Translations under genes and position numbers: made by a program
Assembly: GCA_015501055.1 (NCBI GenBank)
Contig: JADNYV010000033.1
Location: forward strand, 186,001-250,000
Source of the DNA: Mucidula mucida
Taxonomy: Eukaryota; Basidiomycota; Agaricomycetes; Agaricales; Physalacriaceae
Reading direction: 5' to 3'
DNA: 64,000 bases
The notes under the pieces: model-generated
Database searches by the model: none
What the model saw: the letters and a program-made list of their open reading frames with translations, nothing else
Told to the model about the DNA's origin: nothing
In this document: positions 46,868 to 58,730 of the stretch, piece after piece
Position numbering within the stretch: position 1 is the first letter of the stretch
Layout of the letters: every line of letters starts with the position of its first letter

Positions 46868-47422
46868 GCTTGTTGGGTGGTGGGGGCCATATCGATGTGG
46901 GAATTTCGTTTGAAAACATGCCTACCTTTCGGTTTTTATGTGTTTCCGGTAGGTGTCTGATGGGAATGAATATGATGACGCTGATGACAAGTCGCATGTA
47001 CAATCATCGATCGCGGCTTAAATCGCGAATGGGCGAAGATAGGTCCAGCTTGTCAGACTGTTCTTGGTACCTAAAGATTGGTAGCTATCTGCTCGAGCCA
47101 TAAGATGGGCGTTCCCTGACCTTCCATTGACCGCCCACCTTGTATTCGCTAGTAGGATATTCCGAAATAACGGGAATTAGATAGTAGGATAGAAAGGCGT
47201 CGCAACCTATATCCCGATTACCGAAGAGGCAGGCTGAGACGCTACGGCCCGACATGAAGATCTTGTCATCAATTTAACACGGCCGCCGATCACGAGCGCA
47301 CCAGTGGCAAGTGGATCAATAGAAGACCTTATTCAAGCAAGCACAGCAGGAGAGGGAAAACATCATACATATCAGAACTTCCCAATAACTTAATGAATTG
47401 CAAGATCCAGGCTCGTAGGGAC
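46868..47422. promoter_or_regulatory. Promoter region of the MDR gene
   Basis: About 555 bp between the MDR start and the 3' end of the F-box gene. No other coding or RNA signal was recognised. Confidence 0.35.
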
Positions 47423-48982
47423 TCACCACAGCGTGGCGTTCACACCCTTTTCTCGTAGCTTCATCATACGATCTTCGGTCACCGGTCTGACATCTACACC
47501 TTCACGCCCTCCAATAACGACCTTACCCAGGTTACCGAACGTTACCAGGCTCTCCACCATGTCCATCATTTCAACCTCGTCTACGCCCAGTTCTCCAGAC
47601 CAGACCAACTCCAACTCCTCCAAAAGCGGCAAAAGGATGCTCTCCTTTGCACTCTCCTTCAGCTCCCTGATGAGGAACGTCTTCAGCGTCGAATGCCAAG
47701 GGAAGCATTTCTTCGGTTCGATAACCGACAACGATGTCAATCGTTTCATACCGTATAAGATATCCAAGAGGTCAGACGCAAAGATTCCGACATCGACCAA
47801 CTTCACTCATGAGGACAGGGCACTGTTCAAGGCCGGCCCTCAGCACCTCGACAAAAGCTCCATTTCGTCCATATACTGACTGACATCATTCTCCGGTTCG
47901 GTTCCCGTCAGCTTGAGGTGGTGAGATGGGGGAATGTGAACGTTTCAAATATATGCTGGATCGTCTTTGCCCGTGTCCAGCAGGAGATGTGCAGTGAAGT
48001 CGCATTACAGACCTTTCTGTCATTGGGAGCACTTTGCCTTTGGGGAGGGACATGCATTTATGCAATGTCAACTGGAGGCGACCGGGGAACTTGGAGAGAA
48101 TGACAGGAATTTCATGCATGGTGGCATAGCCCTCAAGCCACAGCGACTTGAGACGTCGCGTGCTGATAGTGACATGATGGAAATTGGCGACATTATACAA
48201 GAAAAGGTGGCGCAGATTAGGCATATCGAACGAGAGAGGCATGGACAATCGGTAGCCAGCCGAAGCCGACAGTGCGAGCATCTGGACGGATGCAAAGACA
48301 TCAGATTCGGGCTCCAGAATTGGTTTGTTGACACCTGACGGAGTGCCGCCTATCATATATATTGCCATTCGATAGCACGGCCGCGGACCATCGCTATGAA
48401 TGGGGGCGAATTCGAGACATGGGAGTTCTTGTCGCATAACCACCCCCATTGTGCCGACCGTAGCACGCTCCCACTTTAATGAATACTTCGGCGTCGATCC
48501 TGCCTGAAACCGCACCCAAAGCCCTGACGACGAGTAGCAGAGTGTACGCCAGAATGAGCAGACACCAGCCAGATACAATGGAGCCTTGTACAGCTCAAGC
48601 TCAGCTTCCTTCTCAAATCTGTCGATAGGGAAGAGTACATCATCCGCTGCAGCGCAGACCAATTGGAATACCGTTAATAGAATCTCAACGGGGAGTCGCC
48701 GAATGGGCGAGGTGACGCTTTTGTAGGCGCAAATGCAGTAGCTGACGTCGTTGCGCGCTTGCAAGACCTTTTCCCAGATGCCGTCCAACCTTCGAGTTCG
48801 CACTCGTACTCTTCAAGCTGTTTCGTCATGTCAGCAATCTTGCTGTCGATACTAGCTCGAGGCGTGGAAACTAGGTGACCCGCGCGCAAGACAGGGAGAA
48901 TAGTATCTTTGATGCTGGGGTCGGGGAGGGTGCAAGTTTTCTCGCAGTCATTGCAAAGAACAACGGCACTGGTTTCCAACAT
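47423..48982 (-). CDS. F-box protein with N-terminal coiled coil and LRR-like C-terminus
   Basis: From ATG 48982: MLETSAVVLCNDCEKTC, a short coiled coil (SKIADMTKQLEEYECELE) continued one frame over by RLDGIWEKVLQARNDVSY, then the F-box (SPIRRLPVEILLTVFQLVC ... CSFWRTLCYSSSGLWVRF). Leucine-rich segments (MPNLRHLFLYNVANFHHV, RLKSLWLEGYATMHEIP) follow, and further ones to 47423 (GMKRLTSLSVIEPKKCFPW, LLPLLEELELVWSGEL). Such proteins are SCF ubiquitin-ligase substrate adaptors, which are very numerous in Agaricomycetes. A one-base frame break sits near 48790, and exon borders between 47800 and 47960 are unclear, so the gene may be intact with a sequence error or be degrading. Confidence 0.6.
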
Positions 48983-49688
48983 ATCCGAGGATTGAAGTAT
49001 CTAGAAGGAAAGCATTAGGCATGGATACACTTTAACCTTTTGAAAATCTGTGATATGCACAGGAAGAGGGAGCTCTTGCTTGTCTGTTCGTCAATCAACG
49101 TGGACGTTTGAATTCAAGTTGGCAAAGGATGACTAAGCTATCCTCCTCTTGCTGCGTTTAAATTTCATCACTGTCAGGCCGTTGCACTACTTCTCAGCTC
49201 CCCATGTACGTCTGCATTTCTGAAAATAAGAGATTAGATATGACAATTGTACACATCATTATAAGCATTCGATGTCTATTTCGTCCAACTGTCACTATGA
49301 TATCTTTGGACCTATGTTTGTCTATATGTAATACAGTAACACTTGACCAGCGAACGTGCACTTGTGTACCCCTTTCCTTGACGCATGAGAGGTACAATCG
49401 AGGTCGAGGAACACTGCCTCGATTGACAGATGCTATATCGCCAGCGTTCCCGCTAGCTTGCACATAACAATTCGGCCTCTGATCTCCCGAAAGACAGGCA
49501 GCTTCAGTGTACGATTAACCCATAAAATACCATGATGATTTGGTTGCAAAGGAACGTTGATTAAACGCGTCCACGGCGCGAAAACATGCCGGACTCGTCG
49601 CGTCGCACCCAATAAGGAAGGTGTCTTATTTTGACGTGGGTACCTTTTAAGCTTCAAGTTGTACCTCACGCCTTGATCCTCGACCATC
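48983..49688. promoter_or_regulatory. Divergent intergenic region
   Basis: About 700 bp between the F-box gene and the plus-strand gene at 49689. It should hold both promoters. Nothing specific was recognised. Confidence 0.35.
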
Positions 49689-51514
49689 ATGACCTCGCCA
49701 CCAGAAACCCCAGGCAGCCCTATCAATCGTCTAATGCGTTCCTTGAGCGGGAAGCATTTACCTTCGCTCGCGAAACCCGCCTCCACGCCGGCGCAGGATC
49801 CACTCCCAGTCGCCGAAGAGATTCTCGAGACTCCTGAGGCAGTAGCGACTGAAACGGTGACAGAAGTGTCCACAGAAGTACCTGCTGAGGAACCCGCACC
49901 GGCGGCAGAAACCTCGCCAACGGCGGGTGCCGACAAATTCCATCCTTTCGACCGTCTCAAAGCCAAATTCAAGAAGGCCACCCTTCTCCTACCAGCTGAA
50001 GCTCTCGATACAGCAGCGCCCGTTCCGATCAACGATGGGGACGCCGACGATTATGACGATCCTCCGACATTGGCAGAGAGAATTCGCGCCCTCATCGACT
50101 CATTGCCCTCCCCGACTCCTCGCTCGTCGCGTACCCTTCCAAAATTCCCGAAAGCTACTCCAATTCCCAGAGACAGCAACGGGCGACCCATACCGCCGCC
50201 AGGCGCGATTCCTATCAAGGACCAGAGACTCATCAAGAGACTTTTCAATCCGGTGATCATGAACGCGGAGAATAGAAGTGGTGACAGTATTTGGTCCATT
50301 CTGTCGAACTATAGACATGATGATACAGAGGCGGGACCTTCTGGCGATGGTGGACATGATACGGATAGTACGCATTCGGGAGGTTCGCGCGCTTTCTCCG
50401 ACAATTCTAGCATCATGATGTATTCCCCGCTCATTCCCAAGAAGGACGACCTTGTTGAAATTGCGGATTCCGAAGTCGTTCCCGCACCTTCTACGACTTC
50501 CCTCCAGCTTCCTATTGATCATGCTATCGAGCTTCCGCCTCAGGCGTTTAAATGGCCATGGTCGAAGAAGCGCGAGATTGCAGCTGCACCTGCCTGTGGT
50601 GGCGACAAAAAAGACGGAGACACTAAGCCCGATGAGACTCCTACGCCTACCCCGTCATTGCTCCAATTGAACATCGTGTTTGGATCCCTTCGACGACAAA
50701 GCTGTCTTGCGAAATTACATGGTGGGGGTATCGTCTGTAAGTGGTCGCATATACGCGCCTTGTCAAGTGCTGACGCCCTTCCTCAGATATCTGCCTCCCC
50801 CCATTTTGGCCATCCTTAGTGACAAGCAGTTGGAGGCTACGAAACGCGCTGCAATGATCACCACTGCTCTGACTTGGCTCTTCAGCAATTTGCCCGTCTC
50901 GGCATTCCCTCTTCCCATGCAGCCTGCCCTCCTCTTGTTCCAGAAACTCGTTCCCTATGTTGGCTACATCGGTACTTTCATTTCTTGGAGCTGGAGTACT
51001 GTAAAAGGTTATGATGCCGGTGGGTACCTCGTCATTATATGACGAGGATATAGACTGATATGCAATGTAGGGTATGGCGTGATACTCAGCGCGACTTGGC
51101 TTCTTCCCGTCGCCCTTCTTCCCGGAACGTGGCGCGAGGCCGACTGGCCTGGTGACAAGAAGACGCCTGCTTCGGGAACGGCTCCTTCAGCTCCTTCGTC
51201 ACCCACGCCTGGCCGAGTGCTCCTGTTTCCACCGTACCAGTAGCAGTACCTGTTGTAACGCCTGGAACGGGCATCAGTATTTCTGATGACCAAGGGTCAC
51301 CAAGTGGGACGCCGTCGAAGATTGACCAAGGGGCACCGAGCGCGGCACCTTCAAGAATTGACCGAGCGCCGCTAAGCACCACAGCGTCAAGATCGACAAA
51401 GCAGTCGAACCTGTACCGGATCCTGTAGTTGAGACACCGGCCACATCCCCTCCCGCTGCGCCTGGGACAGACAAGACGTCGGCTGGCGGCTGGTGGAAGT
51501 ATGTTACGGGATAA
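49689..51514 (+). CDS. Membrane-associated protein of unknown function, frame-broken
   Basis: From ATG 49689 a Pro/Ala/Glu-rich N-terminus (MTSPPETPGSPINRLMRSL) leads to RPIPPPGAIPIKDQRLIKRL, an acidic middle and a conserved hydrophobic C-terminal domain: WIPSTTKLSCEITWWGYRL, YLPPPILAILSDKQLEATKR, FSNLPVSAFPLPMQPALLLF, YVGYIGTFISWSWSTVKGYD and YGVILSATWLLPVALLPGTW. A low-complexity tail ends GGWWKYVTG. Introns near 50738 and 51020 splice in frame. The frame breaks at about 50663, 51211 and 51391, each mended by one extra base. The C-terminal domain resembles a fungal family without known function. Hydrophobic helices suggest a membrane location. Confidence 0.55.
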
Positions 51515-51782
51515 GCCTCAAATAATACGACTTCTACGACTGGTTGGTTACACACGATATTATGAAAGCACGGCACACGCATCATATCTATTTTCTGGAA
51601 TCACTTGTATTGTTTTGTTTGCAGCATAGAGTCCATCACGAGTACTAGTTTCAAGGATACGGCGCTATCTATGTACCTTTACAAAAATTTCATCTACGCA
51701 TTGTCAGAGGCACTCGTTTTCAATATTATCATCTTCAGCAGTCGCCACAGAAAAGAGAACATTCGTATATCATGGATTGATT

Positions 51783-52279
51783 CTATGGGGCAGTCCCCAG
51801 ACCACCATTCTTGCTTGCTACAACCTTGACTTTAGGACAGGTTACTTTCAGCTTGCTATCTCCCCTTGTCTCAGCTGTGAAATTGATATCGCGTACATGA
51901 AACGTCCATACGTCTTTACAGAGATTGTACTGGTGTAACTTTCCCTAGATCGTGGCGTAAGAGAAGGTGTGAGTAGGATAACATACACACCTTGATCGAA
52001 GTCTTATTGTGAACCTTTCTCTTGACAATCCCGGTATAGGATCGGTCAAACTAAGAAAGCAGGCCCCTTCGATTACAAGTACATTGATGATACCTGTTCA
52101 GCGATGCGATCGGCTAGTAGGCCAGGTATTCTGCCTTCCTTAACGAGCTCATCGAGAGAATCCATGAGTGAGCTGCCAAGACTGCCGCTAGATTAGTGGC
52201 AAATAGACGTGGAGGAGCAGAGAACACTCGCGCCAGCGCGGTAAATTATGGAGTAGGGCTGCGTTGAGTTTGTGGGCAT
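51783..52279 (-). CDS. TOA2: TFIIA gamma (small) subunit, Toa2
   Basis: From ATG 52279 (MPTNSTQPYSIIYRA): GSLGSSLMDSLDELVKEGRI and PGLLADRIAEQ, then FDRSYTGIVKRKVHNKTSIK, then GKLHQYNLCKDVWTFHVRDI and VTCPKVKVVASKN. This is the helical bundle plus beta-barrel layout of TFIIA gamma. The subunit stabilises TBP on promoters. Three introns of about 50 nt are seen. The first donor is awkward: the phase fits only if the exon ends gcgag before tgttc, so one base may be missing near 52225 or a non-canonical site is used. Size (about 110 residues) is normal. Confidence 0.85.
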
Positions 52280-52487
52280 TGTAAGAGTGGCGGAGTGGGT
52301 GGGGTGAGGTCAAGGTATAAATACCATTTCATTATTTCATTGCCTTCACTATATCCAAGGCAGACAACAAAGGGCTTTCGCGACTTGGTCCACAAAGGGG
52401 GTCACGATCACGTGAGGTGACTGTTGTCGCGTGCCGGCTGCTGTGTGCCGAAGTGACTCTTGCCAATAGCCATCACCATTAACTGCA

Positions 52488-54943
52488 ATGTCGTCCGTCA
52501 AGCGCAGAAAGGTCCAGAAACGCACAAGTCAGGTCTCGAAAAAGCGGAAAAGTCGTTGTCAAGACTGGCGAGCTCAAGACGCTCCTCGAAATGCCGCTGG
52601 ATATCTTGTACGAGGTACGTGCTGTCTGTACGCCACGCTTTGACCCTCACCTCGCCCTAGGTCTGCTCTCACCTGACGATGACCTCTATTTTGAACATGG
52701 CGCAAACGACTAAGGCGCTCCGCACACTTCTCATGAGCAAGGCTTGGAGCTCCGTCTGGCGCGCAGTGCTGGCTAACGATCCGGATGCATTTCCTCCAAA
52801 GCCGGACGACATGAATGAGCCACAATACGTCGCTTTGATATGCGGTCTTTATTGCTTCGTGCGTCTCTACAGAAGTACAACTGGGAAACAACTCCACGCT
52901 CGACACAGAAATGCGGTAAGGATGTTAGCAGTCCATTATGGTGCGCCCGGCAGAGACTTTGCGAGGTACGTGTCTGGTATAAGTCATCCATGCTCCTCTT
53001 ATCCTGCCTCAGATCTGCCGGCGTGAAGCCAAGTACGTCTAATTGTTGTCACACTATCGCTCCATCTAATCGAATCCCCTCAGCTTCGTCAACGGGCCGC
53101 GCTATCTTGTAACGTTGTTCACCAGCAGACCAGCCGACGACGGGCCACCTCCGGTTGAGCTGTTTGTGTTTCAGACTCTGGTAGTCCAGGATGTTACTGG
53201 TGGGTCGGATCATACTTGTGTCAATAACCTCCATCGAGCACTTGACAGACTATGAAACAATTTGTCAAGTTGATGATATTCAGGATACATACACGGTCCT
53301 CAAACAGTGCTCAGATGCTACAGAGACGGACAAATTTATCAAGCGGAGATTGAAGGTTGTTGAAAGCCATCACAAGGTATTAGAATTCTGTGACATTTAC
53401 ATTCAAGTTTAACGAGTATCTAAGTTTAGAGACGATTGTCGCGATGCCGTTATTAGGCGCAGGCTGAGGCTTCTGAACGAAATGGAAGAGGCTCGAACAC
53501 GGCGGAGAGAAAAGTGCGTTATCAGATCACCATTTACTTCATTCTCCCCTGATAAACCCTGTAGTATCGTTCACCGTTTGCGTGCAGCAGGTTTTTCAGA
53601 AGAATTAAACCATCTGGAGACCACAGGATCCAACGTATTAAGTTCACATCCTGATGTGTATTTAACTCAGGCAATGACGGATGAGAGTAAGTCTTTCGAA
53701 TTTTATTCAAATTGTTTGACTGATTTGGTCAGTCTTCAAGGATATTTTCCCTCGACTCTCGACTGTTCTGCGCGGGGTCCGAGAGGAATTACTGCGTGCA
53801 AAACGCAAAAAGTTGTTCAGTACTCGGCTTCAGATACTTTCAAGGATGCTCACCGAGCACACATCTGACAACCCCCGAGAAGTCTTTCCGAGTCTCAGTG
53901 ATCTAGCTTTTATGCCTTCTGTGAAATCCATTCTGGACACAAAGGATGTAAACACGTACGCTACCGAGGACTCACTTGCGCATATCAAGGCAGACCTTCC
54001 ACATTTGTGTGAAAAATGGCGGCGTACTACGAATCGAGCTCTTGCGTCCGTGATGCCTCGTACTCTGAACACAGGGCATCTCTCTTTGGCAATTTCCATC
54101 TTCCAATGCCAGGAATGCCTTGAACCTATTCCTTACCCACAGATCCTAGCACACAGTTGTCTGCGAGAACTTCGAACTGGATACCGGAATCGCGAGGATA
54201 GTGTAGTGGCTTTACTGAAAGCTATCAACGAAGAGCCATGGAATTTCGAGCCCCGCGACGGTGTGCAATGGCACCAGTCCGCGTCTCCGTGTGCTGTCGA
54301 TGTCGTGGTTGCGTGCGGTTTGCGTGTGGAAACCGCTACTCCGGAAGACATGGATCGTGCCGCCGTTCAATGGCTAGAATGCATGGACTGCAGGAATACG
54401 AAAAAGAAGCGCAGTCTCGTTTGTCATTGGCGTAATGCGGTAATGTCGTTCTTCGGAAATGCGTCTGTAGGTCCTCTGACCGTAGTATCAGGTCCTTCAC
54501 GGCGTACAGCATCTCGCACAAGGACGCGCCGCCACATGGTCACCTGTTACCTGCAACGCTGATGTTAAGGGTGCTGAAGAAGAGGAAGAACGACGTACCG
54601 TGAAACGTGCACCCAGTCATTATGTCTGTGTTCGATGTGAGGTCAAGGTTGAGCGCAGGATGCGAAGAGAACATCTCCGACTACTGTATGTGCACCTGTT
54701 GATATCCGCCTGTATGTGGCTAACAACCTATGCAGCCACAATATCGAACATCTAAACCAACTCGCGGACGACTTCGTTCTCGCCTTTGATGCACCGATGG
54801 CTCAACAACCTTACACCGTTCTTATTCCTCTGACGAAGCCTCCTTCAAAGTCTTTGGGCTGCATAGATCTAACCGATAACAATGATGCTCAATCTAGAAC
54901 ACAACAACTGGAGGACGGATCGATCCTAATTCTGGATGACTAG
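52488..54943 (+). CDS. F-box protein with C-terminal Cys motif
   Basis: MSSVKRRKVQKRTSQVSKK opens the protein. One frame over comes the F-box TGELKTLLEMPLDILYE, spliced to VCSHLTMTSILNMAQTTKAL and LLMSKAWSSVWRAVLAND. EPQYVALICG follows, then charged helical exons (FSTRLQILSRMLTEHTSDNP) and Cys pairs (CQECLEPIPY, CMDCRNTKKK). The end is HYVCVRCEVKVERRMRREHL with DDFVLAFDAP and IDLTDNNDAQSRTQQLEDGS. This layout is common in Agaricomycete F-box expansions; the protein likely serves an SCF complex. An A4 run at 52548-52551 marks a frame break between the N-terminus and the F-box, so either there is one extra base or translation begins differently. Confidence 0.65.
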
Positions 54944-54981
54944 TGTACCTATTCTGCCTATCATGTACATTGCTATGTAAA

Positions 54982-56767
54982 TCAATATGGATAATCTGTC
55001 TGGGGTTTCTCGTCGGCGCCTAGCAAACCATCTGCGATTTGCTTCTGGTGGTTTTCATCGAGGTAGGGCAGAATCTGCGCGGCGAATCGATCTCTGCTCT
55101 TATACCTACATAGCGAGAATGTCAGCAAAGGACGAGGATGTGGCGTAGAACCAAAAACGTACTCGGCGACATCCTCTGGCCAGCTTCGAATGGCGCTCGC
55201 CATTCTACCCGGCACGCCGATTTCTTTGACTAGTTCTGTCACCGGCTCGACGTATGTCCTCACAGTAAACACGATAGCGCCAGTCTTCGGCAAGCGGCGC
55301 AGTGTCTGCCTCTCCTGCCTGAGCGTAACATTCACCGGTTTGACGTCAAAGAGAGGCTCGTGGCCATGACCGCTAGCTTTCGGCGCGCTAGGAGAGTCAT
55401 CCTGCGCTCCGAGGCCACTCCCAGGCTGAAATAGCTCCTCCTTGCCAACCATGGTCTCTGCCCAGCCTATCTCGGTGGGATCGAGAGGTTCGAATGGTCC
55501 GCCCGCGCTCGCGGGGTCTTTTACGACGGCAAAGTGGTAGTTGTTGCGCTGGATGAGCTTTTCCGGCGTGAGGCGATGCATGAAACGATTCATACTCGTT
55601 CGCAATTTCTGTTGGTCTTCGGATTGTGGGTAAGCGGGGAACTTTGGAGGAGGGAGGGACTGTGGCGTACATACATTGTGGGACATTGCCAGAGAAATGT
55701 ATATCGTCGAGTGACATTCCTATTTTGTCCTCTAGGCGCCAGAATCCTGAGTAGAATAGAATGGGATGCGTCAACAGATGGATGCAGAGGGAATGTACCA
55801 ACCAGGTAGTATTATCGCACCAGCGCGAATGTAGTAGACACCATCATTTCCTGAATGCACAATGAGAAATGGGACATTCAGAGGGAAAAACACTTGAACC
55901 TTCGAGTAAGAGCGCGATGTCGTCTTGAATTCTAAGAGGACAGACATTCACCGGTTTATCCGTCACTGTTCCATTGAAACACTCACAACAGTCCGGCAAC
56001 AGTCATAGGATCTTCTTCCTCGAGGTCGTACGTCGCATTGACAGGTATCATAGTAATTCTGCGAATACGGCCTAGTCGTCGTTCAACGCTGTATATCTTT
56101 GGATATCTCCTGGACAAGTATTCAGCAAGTTCTTCCACAAGTTCAGCCGCTATTATGGGGAGATTCAGTCATGGTCACATTAACCGTCGCTTGAGGGCGA
56201 CAGACCTGCGGCGCGCCCGTCTACTTTGACAATATCACTGGGCGGTAAGGCCATGACGAGTTTTGAACCCCGGAGATTGACGCGATGCACGCGGATACGA
56301 TGGAAGTGGGGAAGCTGATCGTCCACCTATACGTGTACTGCTTCAATGCCATTGAAGCGAGCGGGCGGGCGGCATGGTTTCTTACCTCTATCCACGACTC
56401 GAAGCCGATACTGCGAATGCCCATCGTCACGCTGGCGAGTCAGAGGATGTCACAAATTGGGAAATGCTAAGCCTGAGTACTAACTGATAGTCCCCCCATC
56501 TAAAAGGCCGATAGGGAACTGGTTTCATCTCCTCCACCTGCTTCAGGCAAGGGTCAATCCTAGGATAGATGTACGCTGTCGAGCCATCTTTATCTGTATT
56601 TAGATATTAGAGCTCGACGCAGCTGCCTGCTTGCGCCTACCTTTGTTTCCCTTCTCATCCACTGGACTGATAGCACGGCGCTTGGCTGGACGGAGCTTCG
56701 TATAAACCAGGAGCGCAATCGATATCGCGCACAGGCAGACGACGAGGTGGACTTGGTCAAAGAGCAT
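54982..56767 (-). CDS. DUF3445 protein, heme-dependent oxidative N-demethylase family (copy A)
   Basis: MLFDQVHLVVCLCAISIALL is an N-terminal membrane anchor. It is followed by a basic stretch and the family core: EEMKPVPYRPFRWGDY, VTMGIRSIGFESWIEVDDQ, HFHRIRVHRVNLRGSKLVM, LAEYLSRRYPKIYSVERRLG, IPVNATYDLEEEDPMTVAGL, then IQDDIALLLEG, PGFWRLEDKIGMSLDDIH, RTSMNRFMHRLTPEKLIQR and VRQERQTLRRLPKTGAIVF-like sequence. Bacterial DUF3445 proteins bind heme and oxidatively demethylate secondary amines such as dimethylamine; fungal members are uncharacterised. Length (about 430 residues) is normal. It lies in tandem with copy B, and a Rieske oxygenase stands beyond copy B. Substrate by inference: an N-methylated amine. 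Confidence 0.85.
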
Positions 56768-57010
56768 TGTCTTGCGGTGGTGCTTGTCCAACGTTCATAC
56801 AGGTGTACTTATTACGACTGCAGGTCCCATGGCTCCGGCAGAAGCATGCAGCGGAGATAAGGTTTGGAGGTGCAGTGCGGCGGAATTCGTTGGATTCCAT
56901 CAGGGAGAGCCACACCCGAGATAAGCTCGAGCGTTATTTCGGAGGAGTTCGTCTGTTCATGGTAGATGCGATCGAAATAATGACTTACCGTAACGGGACA
57001 CTTCCGCTCT

Positions 57011-57060
57011 ACGTGGTTTTCCCACTAATCTTTCTACGTGGTTTTCCCACTAATCTTTCT
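57011..57060. repeat. Perfect 25-bp tandem duplication
   Basis: acgtggttttcccactaatc followed by tttct is repeated exactly twice (57011-57035 and 57036-57060), between the two DUF3445 genes. Confidence 0.9.
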
Positions 57061-57319
57061 GGTATTATCTCTGGCCTTGCGCAGCAGTCCCTTATCATGC
57101 AACCCCGAATTTTATGGACAATTCATTGGACGTGCACCCTGTTTAATATTACACCATATCAACCATTCCTTCTTCCGTCTCCGTTGGCTTGCTCAAGGTC
57201 GTCTGAGGGTTCGGAACTCGACCATCCTTCACCAAAGCCCTAAAGTCTGTGACTTTGTCCAGATCGCTTTCACTGGATGCCAATCAACTTCTCGTGTATC
57301 TCAACACCGAGATAAGAAC

Positions 57320-58730
57320 TCACGAGATGAGCCCCAGGTCCAGCTGTCGCTTCGTGAGCTCCTGAAGATAGGGAAGCATGCGGTCCTTGTACGCGGCGTC
57401 CAGTTTGTACTGCTCCCAGATGCATCAGTTTCCTACTTCACTTCAGTCTAGGCTGTCTACCTCCATTAGAGCCTTGTCTCCTTCAAGATGAATCTTGGCG
57501 AGTAACGCTGGTACAAGTGGCGTCTCCACTAGGTCTTCCAGGCGCTTCAACATCACATGCCTGGAAATCAGGAGTTAAAGCAATCACAAGGTGAATGTAT
57601 GGTACTTACACTCCAAATGCAATACCGTTGGAGCGTGGAAGTTTGCGAAATGTTTGGTGGTCCATTCGCATCCACATGTCCTTCGGATGGACACTGTCGC
57701 TCATCTTCTGGGTCGTCACCATGTTGTCTGTTGAAGTATTCGTTAGCACATCGCCGACCGAAATCGCGAATGAACTTGCGCCAAAATAAGTTTCGATCAT
57801 CCACCATTGTCCAACTCGTCCTTTCGAAGGGTTCGGTCGCCTTGAATTTCTTCAAAGTACGTTCGACGCTCATCAGGATCTTCTCGTTGAAATAAGGAAT
57901 TTCGCGGTGAACCACTTCAAGAGGTTTGCCGATATAGTTTGAAAGCAGGTAAAAACCTATAATCATGTCAACGAAACAGGTTGGTTTGGTATGAACTTCA
58001 CTGACCAGGGAACGCAATCAGGCCTCCCACAAAGTAAACGTGCCCGTCTTCGCGAGCGCGGCCCATCAGAAAGTCGTCTTGCACAAGGCGAGATACGACC
58101 ATGAGCGCGTCCACTCCGCTCTTTCCAGTGATATCTTCGAACCGTTCTCCCGTGACTTTGTTGTGAATCCCAACCGTTCCAATCGCGTCAAAAAGAGTCG
58201 GATACCGTTTAGGTAGGTAATCGACGAGAGTCTCTAGCAGTTCAGCGCAAGCATCGTCGTTTTCCGGGAGGGAGTCAATGACGATCTTCCCTGGGTAATA
58301 TCAATCAACATATGGAAAGGATCTACATGGCGTTCACACCAACCTTTCTCCTTGATGACCTTCGCCTTTTGATCTAGGTACCACTTGTAGTCTTTGTCGA
58401 TTTCTATCCAGTCGTTGATGTGCATGGGCTGATGAGCCATGGTCTGACCTCCGCGTGAGTGCTATCTTTGACGCCGCAAGACCGTTACCTTACCTGGAAA
58501 TACGGAAAGCGCAGTGTCTTGTTCACGTAGATATGGTTCCTCGTATGCGCGGTCTCCATATCAAAGTCCAAGTACGGGTCCGGATCTGGAGGAGAAGTTG
58601 ACGCTTTCTCATCATTCTTAGCGGCAATCGCAGGTGTTCGTTTGTGAGCAGCAGGACGTCTGTAGATAGCGTAGACAAGGCCAGAGACGATACAGAGAGC
58701 AGCGGCTATGTGCGTCCATGTAAACATCAT
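57320..58730 (-). CDS. DUF3445 protein, heme-dependent oxidative N-demethylase family (copy B)
   Basis: It starts MMFTWTHIAAALCIVSGLVY, a membrane anchor, then PYLDFDMETAHTRNHIYVNK and RFPYFQTMAHQPMHINDWIE, where the TMAHQPMHINDWIE segment is strongly DUF3445. Further: IDKDYKWYLDQKAKVIKEKG, LVDYLPKRYPTLFDAIGTVG, SRLVQDDFLMGRAREDGHVY, FYLLSNYIGKPLEVVHREIP and MDHQTFRKLPRSNGIAFGV. The end reads HVMLKRLEDLVETPLVPALL and QYKLDAAYKDRMLPYLQELT. A frame shift of one base seems to lie near 57710, between NRQHGDDPEDE and the VHPKDMWMRMD exon. A further exon down to about 57149 (ALVKDGRVPNPQTTLSKP) is possible. It is divergent from copy A in sequence, so the duplication is old. Confidence 0.78.

Noticed and set aside
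47433..47879. 148-residue plus-strand frame
   Set aside because: Antisense to the leucine-rich exon of the F-box gene; no start context or family.
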